A DNA stretch of 64,000 nt from assembly GCA_025331445.1 (NCBI GenBank), contig JAIWNE010000069.1:1-64000 (forward strand). Reading direction: 5' to 3'. The notes under the pieces are model-generated. The model was given only the letters and a program-made list of their open reading frames with translations. It was not told the origin of the DNA and searched no databases. Shown here piece after piece: positions 49,691-62,395 of this stretch (positions within the stretch are counted from its first letter, which is position 1; every line of letters starts with the position of its first letter). Made by a program: the position numbers and the translations under genes. The stretch is from Blakeslea trispora. Taxonomy: Eukaryota; Mucoromycota; Mucoromycetes; Mucorales; Choanephoraceae.

Positions 49691-50415
49691 TTCTGATTGG
49701 CACACAAAAAATGATGAAATACAGTTGTCAATTTTATTGTGTATTCAAACAAGTCTTTGTTTTTCTTTCAGGTCTGAAGCAAGTAACGCTTTTCTTCTTT
49801 ATCTTATGTTTGCCACGTTTGACTTATTCTTTCAACATTAGACTGATTCGTCTGTTCCCCATATGTAAGCATACTGACTAAGGTAGATTGTGGAGCAAGA
49901 AACTAAATAAGCTCAACCTGATTTAAGCATTTAGCAGAATTTCCAAACTGAAAGAGTACATTCTTTTTTCTTTCAATAAACAGGATTATGTGATCAAAGA
50001 CACTCACATTTGCCAGAACAAGATGGTATCGCACGCATTTATTTTCTTTTAAGTCATTGTCATGAACAGAATTATGCTAATGAGGTCAAGGCCAATACAA
50101 AAAAGGAAATACCACTACTTCTCTCAACTAATGCCCTTCTTTTGTATCAAGTATGTGATCTGAAGGTTGGCAAAGAGCTAACATGCTCAAGCTCATTTTT
50201 TTTGAAACAAAATTAGAAACCTGAAATAAGGGAGGGCACACACTAAAAAAGGCCAAATGAATTAATAATCGTTAGTATTGTATACCGACGTAAACAAAAC
50301 AAAAAAAGCTTAATTTCTTGCCATGTATTTTTCTCACTCTTTTTTTCTTTTTGTTTTTCTTTTCCCTTCTTTCTCTTATCTCTCGCTTGTAACTGCCTCG
50401 AGTCTTTAAGAAGCA

Positions 50416-52366
50416 AGTAAGTTATTTTGTTGAATATCTCGTGCCTGCATTAAAGTTGACTGTGTCTTGCAACATTAAATAGTGGATCAATCAGTTTCCG
50501 CCAGTACAAGCGAAACTTTTGCCAATGAATCGGTAAGCTACTTGGAGAAAAGCATAAACACAAGTAAATTGATGAAACAAATCCAAGGGCATAAAAAGAC
50601 ACCTCAAATTCTGGGACAAAAAAGACAAAGGATACATTACTCCAATTGATACCATTTCAGGTAAAAAGAGGGATACTAGTTTGTGTAAGATTTACAATCG
50701 TTAATGACTTGCTCTCTTTTATATATAGGTTTCATGACACTCGGCTACAACATGCTGTTTAGTGTTACCATTGGTGCAATGGTCAGTGTACTCTTGTCCC
50801 TCTCTACTCAAACAGGCTGGATACCGGACCCTCTGTGTCGATCAAATACTAAACGGATCATATCATTAACAAAGGAGCAAACAAGTTCAGGCGCATTTGA
50901 TGAAAAAGGTGTTTTTGTACCAGACCAATTTGAGCAACTGTTCAACAAGTATGCTAAATCGGACCCTTCCGGCAACACGATCACATTCTTGGAATTTATT
51001 CAAATGACAAAAGAACAAGAGAAATTGGATTACCGTCTAAAAGCTTGGTAAGTATTTACGGACATTCACTGAAAACAAACTAAAACTCCTGTTTATTGCT
51101 CTAGGGCTGCCGGTATAGTTGAGCTGATGACAGCTTATTTTTTTATAGGTCATCGGGGAACTCTTTATAAGCAGGATGTTTGTGCCATTTATGATGTAGG
51201 TTGAAACGGTTCATACCTCTGTTTGTTTGTTTATCATTGACATGTGATTTTTTTAGGGTACTTTATTTTATCGCCTAAAAGACACAAACCGATACACAAC
51301 TCAAAACCAGAGTTTGCAAGGTCCTTATCTTGCCAAACCTAGTGGTCCTCTCAGCATCAAGTCGATTCAAACTCAACTTAAGCCATGGTATTACAAAGCA
51401 CAAGCAGGGTCTTTGCACATACTCTCCTATTATGAGTTGGATGAATGGCTGCATCATGTCCAACAGAGCAACCTTCTCCCTCGTGTCTTGAAGAACCGCC
51501 AACACAGTCTTCAAGGCGTACATACACCTAAGCTAGTTCACAAAAAGAAAGCAAAGCCACAAGAGTTGGACAATCTAATGCCACAAGGATTGACTGGCGT
51601 CAAGATTGAGGAAGAATCCTTGATACCACAAGATACTTACCTTACCTCTTTTTTCAGTAAATCAGACAACGATTCCTTTGATAATTTAGGTTTGAGTGGT
51701 GTCAAGGGATCTCATTCAGATGTACAAACTAGCTATAGTCCTTTGTTACTATCTTCCAATACTGTTTTGGGTGTTTCTGAAGAGACTGTCCAGGCTTCTT
51801 CTTATGATTATGCGCCTTCTTTGACAAAATCAGTATCCACTTCATCAAATGAATCAGCCTTACAAGAAACTCCCATAATGACAGGATTTCTTCGTGAAGG
51901 TCAAGATATGTCATGTAACTGGTTGACTGAAGGAGCTGGATTGACTGGTGTTCAAACTGGTGAAAACAAAGAATTAACCGAGACTTTGATTCCACCTGCT
52001 TCAGATAGGATAAGAGAAGATATTGAATCACCTATATTACCTCAAGAAAACATTTCACCTATCATGGATACTAAAGAGCCTGAAACGTTCGAACAGGCCA
52101 ATGAAGTACTCGAGCAAGAAGATGAAACAATTGAACAAACCAATGAAACTATTGAACCTTCTATCACACCACCACCCGAAGAGCACTATGTCGACAAGCC
52201 CATCCCTCCTACACCGCCTGCTCATGAACGAAAGAAGAATAAGAAAAAGGTAAAGAAAAACAAAAAGAACACTTCTGGCCAAATATCGCCTCACGACAGT
52301 GTTGAATCTGGTCCTGAGCAAAGCGCTAATACACCTATTGACACTTCTTGGGGGATTACTAAATAA
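50416..52366 (+). CDS. Caleosin-family peroxygenase with long C-terminal extension
   Basis: Caleosin: a calcium-binding haem peroxygenase of lipid droplets and ER. Exons: the A of the start codon at 50416, then 50483-50532, 50588-50660, 50729-51047, 51105-51195 and 51257-52366, giving 547 residues. Seen: the haem-ligand His and EF-hand in RHLKFWDKKDKGYITPIDT, the membrane helix and proline-knot region (YNMLFSVTIGAMVSVL then GWIPDPLC), and the C-terminal module with GTLYKQDVCAIYDGTLFY. Canonical caleosins are about 200-300 residues; here roughly 300 further residues follow, carrying three GL-T/S-GV-K/Q repeats, acidic ETFEQ-type repeats and a Lys-rich KKNKKKVKKNKKN stretch. The start codon is split across the first intron (A|TG), which is the only in-frame start found. 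Convergent with the RhoGEF. Confidence 0.85.
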
Positions 52367-52594
52367 TAGTTACAACAATGAACTGGGCTGTAGATGATAC
52401 ATGGATCTGTTTGTTAAATTGATGAAAATAAATGTAAAAGAAAGGAGAGAGGTATATATATATACACATCAGAAGAGGAAAGAGCTATACCAGGATACAA
52501 CATAAAAACAAGTCGCTTGTTTATTTCTTGATATGTCGAGTATGTAAGAATTGAGGCAAAAACTATTTTCAATTAACATATGTCTTTTTGATTT

Positions 52595-55500
52595 TTATCT
52601 TTTTCTTTTGAATAATTCTACCTTTTTCTTTATCCGAATGGATGGAACGCGTTCATCATTTCCTACCCTTAATGAAGTGGAAGTACTTGCTAGGGAGGAT
52701 GTGTTGATAGGTATCATTTGGTTTCTTCGTAGTTTTCCAGGTGTACCTATCTGTCCCAGCTTCTCTACCATCCTACCAAAGAAATGAGTAGACCGTGATC
52801 CAGCTGAACTATCAGAGACCGACAGCAGACCTGCTGCTGTTACCATGGTAGAGGATGCAGAAGTAGAGCCCATAGGGTTCGGCAAGAGGTCAGCAGAAGG
52901 TAAACCTACGGCTGACTTTGTCGAACTAGATCTATGAATGGAAGAATGTCTTTGAGCTAATCGAAAGATCATGGACTCTGTATTGGCTCCGCCAATCGAG
53001 GGCCTTCGGCTACTACAGGCACTGGGACAACTTTCACTGAAGCTCGTAGAAGGCGAATAAAAGACAGGAGACAAAAGTTCAGTGGGTGTGGATATGGTTG
53101 TATGATGATGTTTGAATAAAGAGAGGGCTGAGTTGGTATTGACAGGGGTAGCAACAGGTGGTTGCTGTTGGATGTGGATGAGGTGCCATTTTTCTCTTCT
53201 TACTAGAATAATGGTGGTGTGAGGCAGATCCATGCCGATGCATGCTATTGGCTCTGGCAGTCAAAATAGGTGTGGTGCAGACATCGTCAAATTTAGTGTC
53301 CACCGACTTACACCTAGTATGATATTGATTGAACTTGCGCTGAGACCATTTCTCGGAAACACTGCTTGAAAAAAATTCACGCAAATCACCAATACTGGAT
53401 TGTGATCGAAGGCCAGGTGATCGAGCTCCATGGTCTATAGGATGAGGGACGAGATCAAGCGAAGGAAGCTCTTGAGTTGAGTTAAATATCGGGTGCGACG
53501 CTCGATGATGTGAACGATTCGGGTGTCGATTAAAGATGGCTGATTGTGAGAAACTAGTGGATCCGTTAGGCATAGGGTATTCGATTGGTACAGATGAATC
53601 AAGAGCATTGCAGACATCAATATGCTTGGAGACCACATGTCGTGATTGAGCATGTTGATCAAAGCTAGAAACAAAAAGCTGCTCAAGTAAATATTCATTG
53701 GAATCAGCACTGTTTGAATATAGACGCTTGGATTTTTGAATGGCATTTGTCAACGCTTCTACCCAAACGTTTTTTTCAAGTTCGCACATGGCACTCAATT
53801 CAAGTGTGTTATCCTCACTGTGTAACAACCATGAATAGGAGATGTTGCCTAAAACTCAAGTTAATGCCCAAACGTCAAATTCTTTTTTGTTAGCATTGTA
53901 CCTTCTACATTAGGTAGATTTTCAATATCAAATTTACGTAAAGGAAACCAATATCGTGGCTCATACTGGTTATGTCTTTTAGCTTTGGCCATAATCATAT
54001 AATGATCAAACAAGGCACAACCAATACGTTTGGGCTTGTTGTCCAGATTCGAACGAACTTCTAATGTACCTATCAGGGAGCATACACCTAATGTGCTGAA
54101 CCATCGCTTAGGCAAGCACCAATCTGAATCAAGGCGTGAAAGAAACAATGCTGTCTTTCTTTTGGCTTCCATTTTTGATTTTTCGTCATTGATCTTGGAG
54201 GCAATGGTATGTATCAAGTTCTGAGCTTCTGACAGTAGCTCATATTCTTCAGAATCCTTTTGTGTTGCCTTTGTGACTGTCTGAAGCAAGAGACGGTATC
54301 TAAAGATACGTTGAAAGGGAATAATCATGTAATCGTCAAACTTGAGCCGACTAAATCCAAAAGAGACTCGATGGAATGTGTGGAGTCGTTCAATCAGATT
54401 AGAGAATTCAATGTTGTTTTGCAATAAATCATTATATACAGATGCTGCATGATCTTGTCTTACGCAATAGTCAAGATAAATCTCAAATTTAGGTGCCCAT
54501 TCTACAAAGCAGGCAGCAATATTCCTCAGGTTGCCCTTGTAATACACACCGTTTTTTTCCTCTTCTTCTGTCCCGTGCGCATCTGTCAGTGCTTCCATGA
54601 ACTTTTCTTGAAAGCTATAGATGTCCATGGCGTTACGTACAAGCACATCAATGTCCTCTGCTGATATACAAGAGGATTCTTGAATAATGGCAAAGAAATG
54701 CTATAAAAAAATTAAAGACATGAGCATAAACAATACTTTCTTGTCTCCTTGAGCCCATCATCTCCCTTTACTTTGATCTCAACATAGCATTAGTAAAATA
54801 AAACAAACTACTTACTGTACAAAGAATCCCAAGATCGCGACTGTATGTTTCCTCTGTTTCCATAAGCTCTTTGATCGCGTTGATACGCTTAATTGATCTT
54901 CTCTGCTCCAACGATTTAATTTCGTTTTTATTTTGGTCCTCAATCGTATCCAACTGCTTGTTGAACATCTCTTCTTCTTCTTCCTCGGCTGACAAAGCCT
55001 CTTCCATAGTGATAAATCTTGACTGGCTAATGTTGAGTATATCGTGTTTTGTCTTCTTGATAACAGTAGAAGCAGGAATCGATGGAAGTGCAAGTATTGG
55101 GGGCTGATGTATGAACGAAGGAGCTGGTGGCTGTTTGGGTTCTTTTTCTTCTCGGTAATCGTCTTCATCTTCGGGGATTATTTTCTGCTCACGCGAGATC
55201 ATGTGCAAGGATGAAGAAGATGAAGCAAGCGAGTTCTTTTTAGGTTCTGTAGTAATAGCTAGTTTCTTTTGTATGCTCTTGTTTAATTCTTCCATCGAGG
55301 TACGCTGTTGACTGTAATAATCTGTAGTAGACATATCAGGTATGCTGTGTCTGAACGATTGGTGCGTATGATGGCTTTTATTTCTACCTCGACTGACATG
55401 GTGATCCGTGATTGAATTAGCAGAAGATGGTGATCGAAGTAAATCCGACACTGGGTTTCTCTCTGCTGGTACGATGATAGATGATCGAGATGTGGCTGAA

Positions 55501-55796
55501 TTAGAGTGTGCATCTACAGAGACTGACTTGCTAATTAACGTCAAGTCACCTGTTGAATGATGATATTCTTCATTGTTGAAAATTGAAGATGACTCGGAAT
55601 TTATGTCGCTTGAATCTGAGATATAGCCTCTATAATAAATACCAGATGAATTGATTTTGTGGTTGAGAATAGAGATAGAGTCTCTTTCTGGACGATCATT
55701 CGTATCGTTCGAAGCATCCCTTTCTGATGTATCCGGAGATATTTTGTTGTCAGAAGCCAAGTGTTCAGCTGGATTGTTTATTAAAGCATCTGCCAT
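52595..55796 (-). CDS. Rho guanine-nucleotide exchange factor (DH-PH)
   Basis: RhoGEF activating a Rho-family GTPase at the cell cortex. Four exons (55796-54816, 54700-53902, 53848-53204, 53127-52595) give 985 residues. Order: a long polar, Ser-rich N-terminus (residues 1-310) with an acidic EEEEEEMF patch; a DH domain starting RINAIKELMETEETYSRDL and containing the conserved helix DYMIIPFQRIFRYRLLLQTV; a PH domain (YWFPLRKFDIENL...LEKNVWVEALTNAI); and a Ser/His/Pro-rich tail ending in a GRMVEKLGQIGTPGKLRR region and a Lys/Arg end. The last intron (76 nt, GTAAGA..CTCAG) is inferred because the tail continues in a second overlapping frame; without it the protein would stop at about 53080. Divergent from the lipase gene. 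Confidence 0.88.
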
Positions 55797-57494
55797 ATTT
55801 GACTTATGGATTTACACTGCTTTTCTTTTCTTTCTCGTAAACAACTAAAAGAAAAATGCTTTTTTGCGACCAACCGAAAAAGAAAAGAAAGTGAGAACGG
55901 AAAAAAGAAGCAGAGAAAAAGGTAGGTGCATCTAAAATCATGCTTACAATTACTATCCCTCTTTATTCTTTTTTTTTTTACACTTAATCTTATTTTAATG
56001 TTCCGGGTCCACTCTATTGAAACACATTGAACATCGTAAACTTAATGCTGAGGAGGGTGAATTGGCTGTGAGTTCCAGGACAAAATTCTTATGTTAAACA
56101 AACCAGCTCTTGAAGCAATACCTATGGTTTTCGTTACCCAATTTTGACACTTTTCGTTGGTTGTTACTTCAAACATGTGAATAGCCAATTTTTTTTTCTC
56201 GAAAATTTCATTGAGATCTGCATGATCAATATCTTGCATAAGCTTGTGTTCTCCCTACCTTTAGCTTATAGAGGACTAGTCAAACCCTTCGGTTGTTTTT
56301 ATTGTTATTCTGCTTGATGCCTCCACCTTGGTCCTACGAGATATTGTTGTAGTAAAATTAAGAGAGTCAATACTTTAAAACTGGTTGTACAGTTTTGCAA
56401 AGTCAAAGCAAATAGAAAGAAAAAGGTAATTTGCTGTCTATTCTAACTCTACAAGTGTATAGATAGTAGTAGCAATTTGTTTACAGCATTTCTGTCCGCC
56501 ATGCTTTGGTAAGCAGATCAGGTTTGATACAGCTTTTCAAACTTAGTATTCAAACCATCTCCAAAAGCCAAAGAAGAGAAATCAAACCCAATTACTAAAG
56601 AGAGATATGCGTACAAATATGTCTTTATTGAGTCGTACACTGTAGGCTTGTTCTGTTTCGGGTCTGTTGTGATGCTACGTAATGGGACTTTGACAATACA
56701 TGTATTTGTTTATCTTGAAGTAGAAAAATTAAAAAAAAAGGATATAGCTTTTTTTCTTGTGCCATGATGGCATATGGCTTTGTGTGGCTTTCATTCAATA
56801 AAGCTCTCCAAGTCGAGAGAGACAAAAAGCAATATGCCACCAATCTTGAGAATAGTATGAAGGATAATGAAATTAATGCAAAGTACAATGAATCTGTTTT
56901 ATTTGAGAATTTTAACCATGTGTTCCAATCACTACCACTCTCTTCCTCATCTATTGTACAGGTATTCGATTGCAGGTTCTAAGTTTTGTGTGTAAAGTGT
57001 AGCATAACTCATGATAAATTACATTGAAACACTAAATGTCATTTTACCCTTTCAATCATTTTTTGACTCTCTATCACTCGGTCTTATTCTCCTTTTCGTA
57101 ACCTTGCTGGCTTTCATTATCTACACTTGGCCTTTGAGTAAAATGATATAGATAGCAATGAATTCATCACTTTAGCCAACAAAACTCAAAAGTTCTAAAT
57201 GGTGACCCAAGGAAAGCATCAAAAGTCATGACAAGCAAAGTTTAGAACGCGGCAAGTGACAGAAACAACACATGTTGGGGATCTTGTCCGGACGGACCGG
57301 GAATATTTTCTATTGAAAACCTTCGGTATTGTTCTTTTTCTGCACCTAAAAAAGGACCAAGGTGTTTATTGTCCCACGTCAATACATCTCCATCTTTTTT
57401 TTTGATTTCTTTTCCTCTCTGATTCTTTTTCTTTTCTCTTTGTTCGTTTCAAAGTAACCATTAAAGCTGTCTTGCGTCACTTTTTTACACCAAT
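55797..57494. other. Intergenic between RhoGEF and lipase, two weak small ORFs
   Basis: Divergent promoter region of about 1.7 kb. Two short frames have coding-like codon use but no recognised domain. One is at 56042-56239 minus (65 codons, begins MQDIDHADLNEIFEKKK). The other is at 56764-56982 plus (72 codons, begins MMAYGFVWLSF, then a charged helical stretch). Either may be a real small gene or a relic. A short inverted repeat GTCCGGAC lies near 57288. Confidence 0.3.
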
Positions 57495-58827
57495 ATGACA
57501 CTGTTGTCATCGACACAGATATCGCACCAAATTAACAATGCACTACTTACAAAAGTACGACACAAGTCGACTACAATTGAACCTATCGTTATGTACCCCC
57601 GTCGTGTCAAGATGATGAAAGATTCAATTGTCGCTACTACTCGCTCACAGCATGACTCAAGAGGTCTCCAAATGCCTGTGACACCATGTTATGTTCCTCC
57701 TCGAGCGCCTATTGTCTTGTGTCATGGATTGTATGGTTTTGATAAAATCGGACCCGATGCACTGCCTTATTTTCAAATTCAGTACTGGGGAGGCATCGAG
57801 AATGAGTTGGCTAAACTAGGAGCCAAAGTGATTGTGACAAAAGTACCTTCTACAGGCAGTATATGGGACCGAGCTCAAACACTTCATTCTATTCTCACAT
57901 CCATTATGGAAGGTCAGCCTTTGAATTTTGTAGCTCATTCTATGGTAAGAAACAATGGTGTCATATTTTTTTTAGCACATGTGTGTGAAGTGGAAGCACT
58001 GTTTTTAATTGTGCTTGAAAAAAGGAGGCAAAAAAAAGGGGGGGGGGAACAGGAGTGGGAAAGACCAAGTGATAAATTAGACATACATGAAAATAACCTA
58101 TAATGTATCAAAAGGGAGGTTTAGATTGCCGTTACTTGATATCACATATCCCAAATCGAGATTATAAGGTCAATTCTCTAACAACCATATCTACACCACA
58201 CCGAGGTTCACCTGTCATGGATTGGTTTCGAGACAATGTGGGCGTTGGTATGGCAGGTGTGTTGGCAGCCGCTTTTCAGAAAAACCAATCCGTTCCTCCT
58301 GCCTTACTGGCCCCCTTGATCAAATCTGATGAGCAGAATTCTTATTTGAGCTGGCCTCTCTTATCCAAATCTACTCACTACAATCGAATCTTTCAACAAT
58401 TCATTCGCTTACTTGATACAGAAGCCTATCATAATTTAAGTACTGATTACTGCAAACATCATTTTAATCCTAATACCCCTAATGACCCCAATGTTGCTTA
58501 TTATTCTTACGGAGCCAATGCTAAATTTCCTTCTTGGTCCTTATTTAACCTACCTTCTCAATGGATTCAAGAAAAAGAAGGTTTAAATGACGGACTTGTC
58601 AGTGTCGAGAGTGCTAAATGGGGTCAATATATCAAAACATTAGAAGCAGATCATTGGGATCTGAACGGACAAAGGTAATCAATGAAAATCAAAGGAAATG
58701 TGTTGCTCTAAACATATGCTATAGGTATCGATGGAGATATGCAAGACCTTTTCGAGACTCAACTAAATTTGATACAATTGAATTTTATATGGAATTGGCC
58801 ACTCGTTTGTACCAACAAGGTCATTAG
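57495..58827 (+). CDS. Alpha/beta-hydrolase lipase (triacylglycerol lipase-like)
   Basis: Lipase of the alpha/beta-hydrolase fold. Three exons (57495-57944, 58115-58674, 58725-58827) give 370 residues. The oxyanion region APIVLCHGLYGFDKIGP and the nucleophile elbow AHSMGGLD, assembled across intron 1 (HSM|GGLD), are clear. The family block SLTTISTPHRGSPVMDW follows, and the C-terminal half has the catalytic Asp (GLNDGLVSVESAKWG) and His (EADHWDLNG). The first 35 residues are basic and Ser/Thr-rich (RHKSTTIEP), which could be a mitochondrial targeting sequence rather than a secretion signal; this is unresolved. Related intracellular lipases act on triacylglycerol or short acyl esters. Reading on through intron 1 would add a disrupted 52-residue tail. 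Confidence 0.9.
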
Positions 58828-59005
58828 TTTAATTTCGAATAAAAATACATGCACACAATGACTATCTAGAAGATAATGACTATTTTATGCGCTCATTTGT
58901 GTGTGTGTAGGTCCAAGTTTGAGTTCAAAAAGAGCAATTTTGTCCATATTTCAGCAATTGTACACGAGGTTTTTTTTGTTTCTTTTTCTTTTTTTCACTT
59001 ATTTA

Positions 59006-60865
59006 ATGTCTCTTAACTTTAAGAAAAAGAATTCCAGTAAAGAGCGTCAAGGGACAAGCCCTTCGAGTTCGCAAATGTTTGAAGATGACGAGTATGCCAA
59101 GGTGATTGAGGGCATCAAACGAATCTACAAACAAAAGATTAAGCCTTTAGAAGTTACCTATAACTTTGAGGGTAAATAATTGACTTTCAAAATTTAAGGG
59201 GATCTTTATCTAAATTCATACTTTTTTACAGGCTTTCATTCTGCACCTTTGACAGACTCTGATATTGAAGCAAAGCCTATTGTGCTTCTTATTGGTCAAT
59301 ATTCCACTGTAAAGTAAATCGCATTCTTCTCTCTTTTTTTATCAACATTAATGAGCTGACTTGTTTTTAGGGTAAAACAACCTTTATTCGTTACTTGCTA
59401 GATAAAGCTTATCCAGGTGAGCACATTGGTGTTGAACCTACCACAGATCGATTTGTATCGGTCATGCATGGTACAGAAGAGCGCGTTATTCCGGGCAATG
59501 CTGCCGCTGTCAATCAAGACTTGCCTTTCCGAGGTTTAAATCGATTTGGTCAATCCTTCTTATCACGATTCCAAGTAAAAAAAAGAAAAGAATGAAGTTG
59601 ACAATCATCATGTATTCACCAACTCCCCTTATTGTCAATAGGTATCCCAAACGAATTCACCTGTATTGGAAAACATGACAATCATTGATACACCTGGTAT
59701 TTTGGCCGGTGATAAGCAATTAGTGGAGCGTGGTTACGATTTCACTCAAGTGATTGAGTGGTTTGCCGAACGTGCTGATTTGATCTTGCTGATGTTTGAT
59801 TCTCACAAATTGGATATCTCGAATGAATTCAAGATGGCCATTCACAGTCTAAGAGGACAAGAAGAAAAAGTGCGTGTGGTGCTCAACAAATCAGACATGG
59901 TCAGTCAGCAGCAACTAATGCGTGTCTATGGTGCTATGATGTGGTCACTCGGTAAAGTGGTTCAGACACCCGAAGTAATGCGTGTCTATCTCAGTTCATT
60001 CTGGACCGAAAAGCCACCCAACAGTTTTGAAGATTGTCGTGAGTTGATTGAAGCTGAGTCCAAGGATCTTTTGCGTGACCTAAAAGAATTGCGTCGTAAT
60101 GCTGCCATTCGAAAGATCAATGAGATCGTCAAGCGTGCTCGTTTAGCTCGTGTCCATGCATTGATTATCAGTCATCTGAAGAAGGAAATGCCCTCGATGT
60201 TTGGCAAGAAGAAGAAGCAGGAGGCATTGCTCAAGAATTTAGGCGCTGAATTTGGCAAGATTCAACAGCGCTATCATTTGCCTGCTGGCGATTTCCCCAA
60301 CCCTGAACGATTCAAGCAAAACTTGGCTTTGTATGATATGGATAAATTCAAGTCGCTTAAAGAAGATTTGATTGAGCGTGTGGATGAGGTAAAGAGAGAG
60401 AGAGAGAGCAAAGGATGATCGTGTTCTAAATAATGACTTGATATGTATTAGGCCTTGTCTAATGATCTTCCTCGCCTTATGTCTCAATTCCCTACAATGA
60501 ACCCTGAACTTCAACAAAGCGAACGAAACCCTTTCCAAGAATCCATTGCGGCTGGTCCTGGCGAAGTACCTCCTTCCTATTGGCATTTCGAATCCATTGA
60601 TAAAGCTGCCTATTTACCCCGCTTCCATCAGTTAGGCCCTCGCGAAGGTAAGGTTTCAGGAGCCGAGGTAAAGCCAATCTTAATGGAAAGTGGATTGGGC
60701 AATGATCAATTGGCTCAAATCTGGCGACTCTCCGACTTTGATGGTGATGGCTATATGGATATAGATGAATTCTGTATTGCCATGCATCTTATCAAAGCAG
60801 TACAAAATGGAGCTCAATTACCCGAGAAGCTACCTGCTACACTGATGCCCAACCGAAAGTTCTAA
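59006..60865 (+). CDS. EHD-family ATPase/GTPase (EH-domain protein)
   Basis: Dynamin-related membrane-remodelling protein of endocytic recycling (animal EHD/RME-1 homologue). Five exons (59006-59171, 59232-59308, 59371-59574, 59642-60388, 60452-60865) give 535 residues. Features: P-loop GQYSTGKTTFIRYLL assembled across intron 2, G2 region EPTTDRF, DTPGILAG, NKSD, and a helical stretch. The C-terminal EH domain contains one EF-hand (DFDGDGYMDIDEFC) and the conserved NDQLAQIWRLSDF, and binds NPF-type motifs. The N-terminus is short and polar. EHD proteins are typical of animals, plants and early fungi and are lost from most Dikarya yeasts. Convergent with YIPF6, 98 bp apart. Confidence 0.95.
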
Positions 60866-60963
60866 TATCCATCATCATAATTTCCTTTTTTAATACTGAA
60901 TACACAAATTGATATATATATATATAATAGATGTTTTTTTTTCTGCGTAAGAATAGACAAGCC

Positions 60964-61983
60964 TCAAGAGACAGCTACTAACCAAGCAATGATGAGGTAA
61001 AATAAGAACAATGGGTATACTGCCAATGCTCGTCTATTGGCCAAATGAGCCTTTGATTCTGACAAGAATCCCACTGAAGCTGAGTTTTATCATGTGCATT
61101 AGTTTTTTTTTTTCTAAATAGAAAAGCATAGAGGTAAGCTTACCATAAGTTGACCACAAGAAAGCCACAAGAGAAGCAGGTACACGATACCAAACAGATT
61201 CCACAAAGATACCAATGATGGCCACAACAACCAAAGGAAATATACAATAGCCAATCACACAAACAGACTGAAAGAAAGATCTAAAGCGAACCTATCAGAC
61301 ACACTTTCTTTGTTCTTCATTCACTCTTACACTGATCCCCCAAGCAATTTAGCATTCATCGTAACGACTGCTGCACCTAACCAAACAATCACAAAGACTC
61401 CAGTAAAGATAGAGACTGATTGATCTGAAGGAACACTTGTACTCAATGTACTAAAGAAAGGTTATTTCAACAAGTAACCATGACAACCAAAATTAACTTA
61501 CATAGCCAAGGCTAAACACAAAATTAAGGGACCCCACAAATCCCAATCTTTCAACACACTACGGTCTCCTTTTGGATGCAATACTTGTTGCAATTTTCTA
61601 CCCACTTGCTTTACGTCGCGAAGCTATTACACTATGTTGGAAATATGTATTTTTTTTTCTTTTTTATCCTAACTTACGATAGTCACTGAAACAGGCTCAT
61701 CTAGAGTGTCTTCGCCCGTATAAGCAGTCTGATATTCAGCTTGCGCAGGTGCAGAAGAAGACAGATTGCGGACAGTGGAACCGATGGAGCCAGTGAGGTT
61801 GGCAAAGGGATTTGCATAAGATGGTTCGAATGTCTGAGTAGGTAACTGTTGTTTCATAGAAGATTGACCAGTCAGATCCACATCAGGCTCAATATTTCTT
61901 TCAGTTTGATAAAAGTCGAACTCGTTATCGTTGCGTGCAAAAGGATTCTCGAACTGCTGTTGTTGCTGTGTATGAGATAACAT
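60964..61983 (-). CDS. YIPF6/Yip4 homologue, Golgi multi-pass protein
   Basis: Yip1-domain Golgi/ER membrane protein of the YIPF6 (yeast Yip4) branch, involved in Rab-linked traffic. Five exons (61983-61678, 61623-61502, 61450-61331, 61280-61144, 61079-60964) give 266 residues. The cytosolic N-terminus is Gln-rich with two Asn-Pro-Phe motifs (ENPFA, YANPF), which are the class of motif bound by EH domains. The Yip1 core follows: KDWDLWGPLILCLALA, then MNAKLLGGSVSFFQSVCVIG and ANRRALAVYPLFLFYLII, the signature of YIPF6. Five hydrophobic helices are seen. It is the immediate convergent neighbour of the EHD gene, so an EHD-NPF partnership is conceivable but only inferred. Confidence 0.88.
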
Positions 61984-62395
61984 GTGCAAGTTAAAAGAAA
62001 ACGAAAAAAAAAAGGGCAGCGAATTCAGCCCAGCAGCATATTTACCCTATTTTCGAATTTAAGATAAAAAAAAAAGGGTCATTCTGTGTGTACCCTAAAC
62101 TCAAGCTTAAACCACTCTATCCTTTCAAGGGCATTTGTTTATTCCTTTCCTTCATTGGAATATGCTTATTAAATACATTAACAAAAGAAGAAGGATGAAT
62201 ATGCTTCAATAACACTGACGAATAGAGGGAAAAAAAACCCAAGATTCAAACCAGATCATCCAATGGAAAAGATGCGTTTTCTTTGTCGGAGAAAAATAAT
62301 GCTGCGTAAAGTGCATTTCTAAAATAAAAATGCTATGCCAGCCAATTATTACTATGAATTTGGTGTCAATATTTTTTTTTTTCTTTCAACTGAAA

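Noticed and set aside
57945..58114. Lipase reading on past HSM into a Lys-rich tail
   Set aside because: The stretch begins with a GTAAGA donor and ends at an acceptor that restores the GGLD of the nucleophile elbow, so it is an intron.
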